The notes under the pieces are model-generated. The model made no database searches. It was not told the origin of the DNA and was given only the letters and a program-made list of their open reading frames with translations. From positions 1 through 22,588 of the forward strand of contig JAUNPT010000001.1 of assembly GCA_030536565.1 (NCBI GenBank): 22,588 nucleotides of DNA, read 5' to 3'. Shown here in pieces: positions 15,539 to 21,572 of the stretch (its first letter is position 1; every line of letters begins with the position of its first letter). The position numbers and the translations under genes were made by a program. This DNA is from Eubacteriales bacterium (GTDB lineage: Bacteria > Bacillota > Clostridia > Lachnospirales > Lachnospiraceae).

Positions 15539-15567
15539 GTATGAAAAACAAACAGGATTTTTCACAC
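15539..15567. repeat. Short hairpin between the DUF6472-like and NYN genes
   Basis: GTATGAAAAA (15539-15548) can pair with TTTTTCACAC (15558-15567), with one G-U pair. The stem is AT-rich and no U-tract follows on the minus strand, so it is not a convincing terminator. It could be an RNA processing or stability element within the operon. Confidence 0.3.
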
Positions 15568-15576
15568 TTTCCCCCT

Positions 15577-15759
15577 CTACATCTGATGTCTTACAATCTT
15601 ATACTCATCATTACTCTGATAGTATGGGCATTCCTTGTAGCTGGACGCCAAAAATCTTGCATAATCATCTTCATCCATATCTACGTCACATACGTATTCT
15701 TCCATTTCCTCGTCATATACGAGATTATTACAGTATTCACAGCTGTTTTGTCCGCTCAA
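15577..15759 (-). CDS. Small four-cysteine protein, DUF6472-like, TTG start
   Basis: The product is 60 aa, acidic, beginning SGQNSCEYCNNL and ending in EYKIVRHQM. Cysteines lie at 7, 10, 24 and 44 (CxxC, then C, then CPYY), suggesting a small metal-binding fold. I recognise the pattern from short proteins common in Lachnospiraceae (DUF6472), function unknown. The start is TTG at 15759 with GGTGAT 5 bases before it. No ATG in this frame gives a protein containing the CxxC, which supports the TTG. A promoter lies upstream (15810-15838), and the NYN gene follows on the same strand. Its position between the copper operon and the NYN gene may be chance. Confidence 0.75.
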   Translation of the reverse strand: MSGQNSCEYCNNLVYDEEMEEYVCDVDMDEDDYARFLASSYKECPYYQSNDEYKIVRHQM

Positions 15760-15809
15760 AGAATCACCATACCTTCCACCTGATTATTTATCAGATTAAT
15801 AATGAATTT

Positions 15810-15838
15810 ATTTTAACATACTCTATTATAATAGACAA
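15810..15838 (-). promoter_or_regulatory. Promoter of the DUF6472/NYN/Nudix/luxS group
   Basis: Minus strand: TTGTCT (15833-15838), 17 bases, TAAAAT (15810-15815). A perfect palindrome CTATTATAATAG (15823-15834) overlaps the -35 and upstream half of the spacer. A small CTGAT/ATCAG hairpin (15780-15794) sits just before the SD region. Confidence 0.55.
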
Positions 15839-15855
15839 TTGCAAAGTAACTGTTA

Positions 15856-16065
15856 TCACTCAATCTCAATCACCTGATAATCCTGCGCTTCAACTGCTTC
15901 CTTTAAAATATTTTCATCAATATCATCATTTAATGTAACCACCGCTGTTCCAGTTTCATGGCTTACGTCCGCATCATTTACCTGTTCTAATGCCTCAAGC
16001 GCTTTTTTTACTCTTGCCTCACAGTGTCCACACATCATTCCCTGAATTTTCATTGTCTTTGTCAT
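15856..16065 (-). CDS. copZ: CopZ-like copper chaperone, internal in-frame start within copA
   Basis: This is an alternative product of 69 aa within the C-terminus of the ATPase gene. The ATG (16065-16063) has a perfect AAGGAG (16080-16075) 9 bases upstream. From this start the protein is a complete single heavy-metal-associated domain: TMKIQGMMCGHCEARVKKAL, with the Cu-binding MxCxxC (Cys12 and Cys15 of the short product), and a full beta-alpha-beta-beta-alpha-beta length. Stand-alone CopZ proteins have this size and carry Cu(I) to CopA. The full-length ATPase reads through the same codons in frame. Whether the short form is made cannot be told from sequence, but the SD is as strong as that of copA itself. 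Confidence 0.5.
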   Translation of the reverse strand: MTKTMKIQGMMCGHCEARVKKALEALEQVNDADVSHETGTAVVTLNDDIDENILKEAVEAQDYQVIEIE

Positions 16066-18429
16066 AGTTTTATTCTCCTTAATATTATTATTAATATCAG
16101 ACTCTTCAGCCTGTATCACACCATTTTTTTCATGGAGCTTAAGCAGATTAAGCCTCAAAGCATTTGTTACAACGCAAAAGCTTGAAAGGCTCATCGCAGC
16201 TGCACCAAACATAGGATTTAACTGCCAGCCTGTAAGATGAATAAATACACCTGCTGCCAGCGGTATTCCAATCACATTATAAATAAATGCCCAAAACAGA
16301 TTTTCATGGATATTTCTCAATGCCGCCCTGCTCAACTTTATTGCCGCTGCCACATCACTCAGCCGGTTATTCATCAGCACAACATCGGCAGCATCAATAG
16401 CGATGTCTGTTCCAGCACCAATGGCAATACCAACATCAGCTCTTGTAAGTGCCGGGGCATCATTAATCCCATCACCTACCATACCTACTCTGCCATTGCT
16501 TTTTTTTCCGGCTGATTCCTGAAGCTCTTTTATTACATTTTCTTTTCCTTCAGGAAGCACTTCAGCAACAACCCTGTCTACACCTGCCTGTCTTCCTATA
16601 GCTGCAGCAGTTCTTTCATTATCACCTGTAAGCATCACCACATAAATTCCCATATTTTTTAACGTTAAAATTGCTGCAGCACTGTCCTCCTTAATAACAT
16701 CGGCCACTGCCAGCATGCCCACCAGTTCTTTATTCTGTGCAAACAGAAGCGGCGTCTTTCCCTGTTCTGCCAGCTGCTGTGCCATACTTAACATTTTATC
16801 TGAAATATTACACAGAGTTGATATATATTTTAAGCTTCCCCCTGAAATTACACTTCCATCAAGTACAGCTTCAAGCCCATTCCCGGCAAGTGCCTTAAAA
16901 TCCGTAATCTGTGAAGCCTTTACCTGTCTTCTAATATCTGCATTACTGTCCTGCGATACATATTTCATAACAGCCCTTGCCAAAGGATGCTCGCTTCTTG
17001 ACTCTAACACTGCTGCCAGCATAACCAGTTTTTCCTCACTGCAGCCTTCAGCGGCAATTACATCAGTCACAACAGGTTCACCCCTTGTAATAGTACCTGT
17101 TTTATCAAGAGCAATAATCTTTATTTTTCCAGCCGCCTCCAAAGAGGCAGCTGTCTTAAATAATATTCCATTTTTGGCCCCAACTCCGTTACCAACCATA
17201 ATCGCCACTGGAGTTGCCAGCCCCAAAGCACATGGACAGCTGATTACAAGAACTGAGATTGCCCTTGCCAGCGCAAAGCCCGGTGTTTGTCCGGCCAACA
17301 GCCATATTATAAATGCTGCCGCTGAAACTGCAATCACAACAGGAACAAAAACACCTGAAACTGTGTCTGCGATTTTGGCAATAGGTGCTTTAGTCGCCGC
17401 CGCATCACTTACCATTCGTATAATCTGTGAAAGTGTCGTATCTGCGCCCACATGCGTGGCTTGACAGCGTAAATATCCGGACTGGTTAACCGTTGCGGCA
17501 AAGACCTCATCACCACCTGCCTTATCAACAGGAATGCTCTCACCTGTCAACGCCGACTCATCGACAGCACTATTTCCTTCTATTATAACACCATCGCAGG
17601 GAATGCTCTCACCCGGTCTTACAATAAATATTGCTCCTGTCATAACATTTGCAATAGGAACCTGTTTTTCCACATCTCCTTCCAATATTGTTGCCATCTT
17701 AGGCGCCAGCTTCATAAGTCCTTTCAGAGCATCAGTCGTTTTTCCTTTTGACCTTGCCTCAAGCATCTTTCCCACTGTAATCAGTGTAAGTATCATAGCG
17801 GCAGATTCAAAGTAAAACTCGTGCATATACATCATGACTTTATCCAGCTGATTATTAACCTGAGCAGCTGTCATTGCAAACAAAGCATAAGTACTGTAAG
17901 CAAATGCTGCCCCTGCTCCAAGCGCAACCAAAGTATCCATATTAGGTGCTCCATGCATCAGGCTCTTAAATCCACTGATAAAAAATCTTTGATTAATTAC
18001 CATTATAATAATAGTAAGGATAAGCTGCAAAAGCCCCATAGCAATGTGATTGCCTGAAAAAAATTCAGGAACCGGCCAGTCACACATCATGTGTCCCATA
18101 GAAAAATACATAAGCACTAAAAGAAAAGCAACTGATGCTATAAGCCTTTTTCTCAATCTTGGTGTTTCTTTATCCTTTAGCATGTCCTCATCTTCTAATA
18201 CAAAATCATGTCCGTTTTTTTCAATATCGTCATTTTTTAAATGAGCTCCATAGCCAGCTGCCTCCACTGCTGCAACTATCTTATCAGCAGCCGCATTTCC
18301 CTCCACTGCCATTGAATTTGTCAGCAGACTGACCGAGCAGCTCTCTACACCTTCAATCTTAGAAACCGCTTTTTCAACTCTTGCAGAGCAGGCAGCACAG
18401 CTCATACCCGTAACTTTAAACTGTTCCAT
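15856..18429 (-). CDS. copA: Cu(I)-exporting P1B-type ATPase with C-terminal CopZ-like domain
   Basis: The product is 857 aa from ATG 18429, which has AAGGAG 5 bases upstream; a TTG at 18444 in the same frame precedes the SD and is not preferred. An N-terminal HMA domain carries Cys11 and Cys14 in GMSCAACSARV. The ATPase core has CPC (398-400) in the membrane metal site, the phosphorylated Asp442 in DKTGT, the SEHP nucleotide-domain motif and GDGINDAP (Asp653). The last helices show YN and MxxSS, the signature of Cu(I) ATPases (P1B-1). It pumps Cu(I) out of the cell using ATP. A linker of about 20 residues then joins a second HMA domain (789-857, Cys800 and Cys803). A C-terminal HMA is uncommon. 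csoR lies 22 bases upstream in the same operon. Confidence 0.95.
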   Translation of the reverse strand: MEQFKVTGMSCAACSARVEKAVSKIEGVESCSVSLLTNSMAVEGNAAADKIVAAVEAAGYGAHLKNDDIEKNGHDFVLEDEDMLKDKETPRLRKRLIASVAFLLVLMYFSMGHMMCDWPVPEFFSGNHIAMGLLQLILTIIIMVINQRFFISGFKSLMHGAPNMDTLVALGAGAAFAYSTYALFAMTAAQVNNQLDKVMMYMHEFYFESAAMILTLITVGKMLEARSKGKTTDALKGLMKLAPKMATILEGDVEKQVPIANVMTGAIFIVRPGESIPCDGVIIEGNSAVDESALTGESIPVDKAGGDEVFAATVNQSGYLRCQATHVGADTTLSQIIRMVSDAAATKAPIAKIADTVSGVFVPVVIAVSAAAFIIWLLAGQTPGFALARAISVLVISCPCALGLATPVAIMVGNGVGAKNGILFKTAASLEAAGKIKIIALDKTGTITRGEPVVTDVIAAEGCSEEKLVMLAAVLESRSEHPLARAVMKYVSQDSNADIRRQVKASQITDFKALAGNGLEAVLDGSVISGGSLKYISTLCNISDKMLSMAQQLAEQGKTPLLFAQNKELVGMLAVADVIKEDSAAAILTLKNMGIYVVMLTGDNERTAAAIGRQAGVDRVVAEVLPEGKENVIKELQESAGKKSNGRVGMVGDGINDAPALTRADVGIAIGAGTDIAIDAADVVLMNNRLSDVAAAIKLSRAALRNIHENLFWAFIYNVIGIPLAAGVFIHLTGWQLNPMFGAAAMSLSSFCVVTNALRLNLLKLHEKNGVIQAEESDINNNIKENKTMTKTMKIQGMMCGHCEARVKKALEALEQVNDADVSHETGTAVVTLNDDIDENILKEAVEAQDYQVIEIE

Positions 18430-18451
18430 ATATACTCCTTTCAAACATAAA

Positions 18452-18769
18452 TTAACGCATCAACTTCTGCATGGTACTCACAAGTTCATCTATCACCTCA
18501 TCATTTCCCTGCCTGATGTTCTCAGCAACACAGGTTCGGATATGATTTCCAAGAAGCTCCTTGTTAAAAGCATTCATCGCCGCTGTCACGGCCGATGACT
18601 GTATAAGTATATCTGTACAATATGCGTCCGCTTCTATCATTCCTTTTATTCCTCTGATTTGTCCTTCAATACGGTTTAACCGATTAATCAGTTTTCTATA
18701 TTCTTCAGACGTTCGTTCCTTTTTTTTCTTACTGCAGCATTTGTCTGCTGCGTTTATTCCATCTTTCAT
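18452..18769 (-). CDS. csoR: CsoR-family copper-sensing repressor
   Basis: The product is 105 aa from ATG 18769, preceded by GGAG with a 6-base gap. An in-frame ATG at 18814 lies at or upstream of the predicted transcription start, so it cannot be the start of the main message. The all-helical DUF156 fold is clear from YRKLINRLNRIEGQIRGIKGMIE. The Cu(I)-binding triad is intact: Cys51 in AYCTDI, and His76 and Cys80 in NHIRTC. CsoR binds DNA without copper and releases it when Cu(I) binds. Its probable operator fills the promoter spacer just upstream (18820-18840), so the operon should be autoregulated and copper-inducible. A Cys-Cys pair (11-12) precedes a Lys-rich stretch in the N-terminal tail. 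Confidence 0.95.
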   Translation of the reverse strand: MKDGINAADKCCSKKKKERTSEEYRKLINRLNRIEGQIRGIKGMIEADAYCTDILIQSSAVTAAMNAFNKELLGNHIRTCVAENIRQGNDEVIDELVSTMQKLMR

Positions 18770-18816
18770 ATTAATCTCCATTTCGGGAAAGTTTATTGCA
18801 AAATTTATTTTCACTC

Positions 18817-18845
18817 AGTATATACCCCCATAGGGTATATGTCAA
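18817..18845 (-). promoter_or_regulatory. csoR-copA promoter with CsoR-type operator as its spacer
   Basis: Minus strand: perfect TTGACA (18840-18845), 17-base spacer, TATACT (18817-18822). The operator is an inverted repeat ATATACCC (18820-18827) and GGGTATAT (18833-18840) with 5 bases between. It holds the C-tract/G-tract core seen in CsoR sites of Bacillus. It overlaps the -10 and the edge of the -35, so a bound repressor would block RNA polymerase. Confidence 0.85.
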
Positions 18846-18864
18846 GACCAGCTCCAGCAGAAAC

Positions 18865-18882
18865 GTGCGCCGCCAGGCGCAC
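18865..18882. repeat. GC-rich hairpin upstream of the csoR promoter
   Basis: GTGCGCC (18865-18871) pairs perfectly with GGCGCAC (18876-18882) over a GCCA loop. It is strikingly GC-rich for this region and lies 20 bases upstream of the csoR -35. No U-tract follows on either strand, though A5 occurs shortly after on plus. Role unknown. Confidence 0.5.
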
Positions 18883-18885
18883 CTT

Positions 18886-18924
18886 AAAAAGCCCTCAGCG
18901 TAATGGGCTGCGCTGAGGGTTTTT
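18886..18924. terminator. Bidirectional terminator between the gntR gene and the copper operon
   Basis: CCCTCAGCG (18892-18900) pairs with CGCTGAGGG (18911-18919) over a 10-base loop. A5 (18886-18890) precedes and T5 (18920-18924) follows, so the structure works on both strands. On minus it ends the GntR transcript, 60 bases after its stop, and isolates the csoR promoter from read-through. Confidence 0.8.
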
Positions 18925-18984
18925 CAAATTTATCATCATATAAACAGACAAGCTGTTATATATAGTTATTTAAAAAGTAATATA

Positions 18985-19644
18985 CTAGATGCCAAAATAA
19001 TCCGGATGTCTCTCTTTAAGTTTTCCTTCCTCACCAAGAATCCTATATATATGCTTCTGAATAATGTTAAGATACTTGACCTTATTTTTATTTCTTGCCG
19101 CCTCTATAAGGCTTCTGTGCTCATCATTAGTCTTATTGCTGATTGACTGGTTCATTTCAGCCAGATATCTTATTCTGTCATAATGGCTCATCTGCATCTT
19201 GATAATTTCTGCCGCCAGATTTTCACCTGTGGTATGATATATCAGCTGATGAAATGCATTATCAATATCTACTCTGGAACCGCTCTCCTCACTCTTATCA
19301 TAATTTACTAATCTATTATTATATCCTTCCATCTTTTCAATAACATCGTCATTTACATTTTCTAAAAATCTGTCCACCATTGCTACTTCAAGACTCATTC
19401 TGACAAACCACTCCTGCTCTGCACGTGCAGTGTTAATCTTAGCAACATATGTACCAGATTGGGGAAGAATTTTAAGAAGATCCTCCTTCTCAAGCTTTAC
19501 AATAGCTTCTCTTGCCGGTGTTCTTGACACATTAAATCTGGTTGCAACCTTCTGTGCACTTATCACATCTCCCGGTGCCAGACGAAATGTCATAATATCC
19601 TGTTTTAATTTTTCATATGTTTCTTCGTTTAATGATTTCTCCAT
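18985..19644 (-). CDS. FadR-type GntR-family transcription regulator (probable hexuronate regulator)
   Basis: The product is 219 aa with an AGGAGAGGA SD. The winged helix-turn-helix covers about residues 5-70: LNEETYEKLKQDIMTFRLAPGD, then SAQKVATRFNVSRTPAREAIVKLEKEDLL, then the wing PQSGTYV. The rest is an all-helical FCD effector domain (about 75-205) with candidate metal-ligand Asp and His residues (for example IDNAFHQLIY). FCD regulators sense sugar acids and carboxylates. Lying directly downstream of uxuB on the same strand, it is a likely UxuR/ExuR-type repressor of the hexuronate genes; this is inferred from position. It has its own promoter with an inverted repeat over the -10, which suggests autoregulation. 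Confidence 0.9.
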   Translation of the reverse strand: MEKSLNEETYEKLKQDIMTFRLAPGDVISAQKVATRFNVSRTPAREAIVKLEKEDLLKILPQSGTYVAKINTARAEQEWFVRMSLEVAMVDRFLENVNDDVIEKMEGYNNRLVNYDKSEESGSRVDIDNAFHQLIYHTTGENLAAEIIKMQMSHYDRIRYLAEMNQSISNKTNDEHRSLIEAARNKNKVKYLNIIQKHIYRILGEEGKLKERHPDYFGI

Positions 19645-19703
19645 AAATATCCTCTCCTGCCGTCTTATATGTATATAAACACATAAGCGATTCTTTATTA
19701 TTT

Positions 19704-19735
19704 TGTATTATAGAATACATCTATTAAATTATCAA
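19704..19735 (-). promoter_or_regulatory. Promoter and probable operator of the GntR-type regulator
   Basis: Minus strand: TTGATA (19730-19735), a 17-base spacer and a perfect TATAAT (19707-19712). A perfect inverted repeat TGTATT, 4 bases, AATACA (19704-19719) covers the -10. T-G-T/A-C-A half-sites of this kind are common in FadR/GntR operators. Confidence 0.7.
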
Positions 19736-19760
19736 TATGCCATGAGTTTCTCAATATGCA

Positions 19761-19797
19761 AGAAACCTCGTCTGGTGGGGAACCAGACGAGATTTCC
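19761..19797 (-). terminator. Strong hairpin after uxuB, weak U-tract
   Basis: CTCGTCTGGT (19767-19776) pairs perfectly with ACCAGACGAG (19782-19791) over a GGGGA loop, and the stem can extend outward with mismatches. On minus it is followed by GTTTCTTG, so it is a weak but plausible terminator of the uxu operon, about 95 bases after the uxuB stop. Between the two lies an unusual run, GGGGTTGGGGGGG on plus (19811-19823). Confidence 0.55.
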
Positions 19798-19885
19798 TGT
19801 ATATATATTAGGGGTTGGGGGGGTATATAAAACGCTTATCCGCAAATGTCCTGCATGCCTTGCATTACATATGCAGGTAAACCTT

Positions 19886-21496
19886 TTACGCTAAATATTT
19901 CTGAAGTGTACTTCTTACTGCTCCTGGTCCGGCAATTTCTTCTACAAACATTGCTTCAATCTTCTCACCGATTCCAGCCTTGTACAAATCAATTCCAAAT
20001 ATATTGGCATTTGAAAGGATTTCCTTTAACTGTCCATTGTAGCTTTCTGGAGAACCAACCTTGATTCCCTTAAGCTTTGCTGTTAACTCCTCTGCCATTG
20101 GGTCTGCCGATAATTCAAAAGCGTTTCCATTATCATCAACTGCAAGCAGATATCTACACCAGCCGGCAATTGCAAGCGGAATTGCTTCAAGGGCTTTAGC
20201 ATCACCATTCTTCTCTACATACGACTTAATTGTTTCACCATATCTGATACCGACCTTTTGTGACGTATCCGTCGCAATTCTTTGTGGTGTATCTGGCATA
20301 AAAGGATTAGGTATTCTGACATTAATAACTTCATCAACAAACTTCTCAGGTGAGAGTATTCCCGGGTCAGTAACTACCGGCATACCTTCCACAAGTCCAA
20401 TCTTGTGAACAAGCTTATTTAATTCTGTATCCTTCATCTCATTGGCAATAAGGTCATATCCTAATACACAACCGTAAACAGCCAGTGCTGTATGAAGTGG
20501 ATTAAGGCATGTTGTAACCTTCATTCTCTCCACCTTATTAACCGTATCTCTGTCTGTCATATATACGCCAGCCTTTTCTAACGCTGGTCTTCCATTAGGG
20601 AATCTGTCTTCAATAACAAGATACTGTGGACCCTCAGCATTAACAAATGGCGCAATATATGTTCTTTTGGAAGTTATTACCGCATCCATATTTTCAACTC
20701 CAGCTTCCTTTAAAGAAGCTGCAACCGAGTCAGCTGGTCTTGGTGTAATTTTGTCAATCATTGACCAAGGGAAAGAGACTTTATTCTCATCATTTATATA
20801 CTCTACAAATTCTGCTGAAACAAACCCTTTCTTATTCCATTCCTCTGCCATTGTAACAACTGATGACTTAAGTTTTTCACCATTGTGTGAACAGTTATCC
20901 ATAGATACGACTGCAATTGGTGCACGATTAGACTTAAATCTTTCATTAAGCAGCGCTGTTACAACAGCCATTGCTGAAACTGCCTTATCAGGTCCATTTT
21001 CAATATCACTCATAATAAATGGGAAGAAACTGCCATCAGCGCCCTTTAAAGCGTATCCTTTTTCTGTAATCGTAAACGATACCATCTGGAGCTTCTCATT
21101 CATAAAGATTTCCTTTAACCTTGTCCAGCTTTCAATATCCTCCGATTGTGCTTTTACAGCCTCTGTAAGTGAACCTAAAACTCTTTTATCTGTGCTTCCA
21201 TCAGCCTTTAATGTTACTGCCATTACCAGATTGTCAAATGGAGCATAAATCTTATCCACCACATCAAAGTCAAAGGTTTCTACACAGGTAATTCCCTTAT
21301 CTGAATCACCATTTGCAATTAATGTATCGGCAATACCTCCGATAAATATCCTAAATATATTACCAATTCCAAAATGCACCCATGCTGGAGCCTTCTTTGT
21401 ATTAGCCGCAACACTTTCCACATCATAAGCAGGAAGCTGGATTCCTGCGTCCTGCCACTCTGCCTTATTCTTAAGACCTTCTAATGATAAAATCAT
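19886..21496 (-). CDS. uxuB: D-mannonate oxidoreductase (fructuronate reductase)
   Basis: The product is 536 aa, in the range of the long-chain polyol dehydrogenase family. It reduces D-fructuronate to D-mannonate with NADH in glucuronate breakdown. The N-terminal Rossmann region has HFGIGNIFRIF (about residues 41-51) for the dinucleotide. The family catalytic motif K-x5-N-x2-H is intact: Lys326, Asn332 and His335 in KVTTCLNPLHTAL. Related enzymes use mannitol, arabinitol or tagaturonate. The adjacent uxuA decides for fructuronate, because UxuA acts on the product mannonate. The SD is AAAAGGAG, 7 bases before the ATG, and uxuA ends 76 bases upstream. The cytoplasmic pathway leads on to KDG; no KDG kinase or aldolase gene is in the window. 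Confidence 0.92.
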   Translation of the reverse strand: MILSLEGLKNKAEWQDAGIQLPAYDVESVAANTKKAPAWVHFGIGNIFRIFIGGIADTLIANGDSDKGITCVETFDFDVVDKIYAPFDNLVMAVTLKADGSTDKRVLGSLTEAVKAQSEDIESWTRLKEIFMNEKLQMVSFTITEKGYALKGADGSFFPFIMSDIENGPDKAVSAMAVVTALLNERFKSNRAPIAVVSMDNCSHNGEKLKSSVVTMAEEWNKKGFVSAEFVEYINDENKVSFPWSMIDKITPRPADSVAASLKEAGVENMDAVITSKRTYIAPFVNAEGPQYLVIEDRFPNGRPALEKAGVYMTDRDTVNKVERMKVTTCLNPLHTALAVYGCVLGYDLIANEMKDTELNKLVHKIGLVEGMPVVTDPGILSPEKFVDEVINVRIPNPFMPDTPQRIATDTSQKVGIRYGETIKSYVEKNGDAKALEAIPLAIAGWCRYLLAVDDNGNAFELSADPMAEELTAKLKGIKVGSPESYNGQLKEILSNANIFGIDLYKAGIGEKIEAMFVEEIAGPGAVRSTLQKYLA

Positions 21497-21572
21497 AATA
21501 TTCTCCTTTTTAATGTGAAACTTTACCTGAAAAGCTATATTTACAGAAAAGCTTCTGCCTTCTGATTATCAA

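Noticed and set aside
16715..17464. A 249-codon open frame on plus, antisense to copA
   Set aside because: It mirrors the codon pattern of copA, has no SD and no recognisable domain, and copA is certain on the other strand.
18770..18814. Longer CsoR starting at ATG 18814
   Set aside because: It lies at the predicted transcription start and lacks an SD; ATG 18769 has GGAG at the right distance.
19774..19823. Possible G-quadruplex around GGGGTTGGGGGGG
   Set aside because: Only two close G-runs, plus one in a hairpin loop, so a stable intramolecular four-run structure is not supported.
20667..21248. A 193-codon open frame on plus, antisense to uxuB
   Set aside because: A shadow of uxuB with no start signal or family resemblance.
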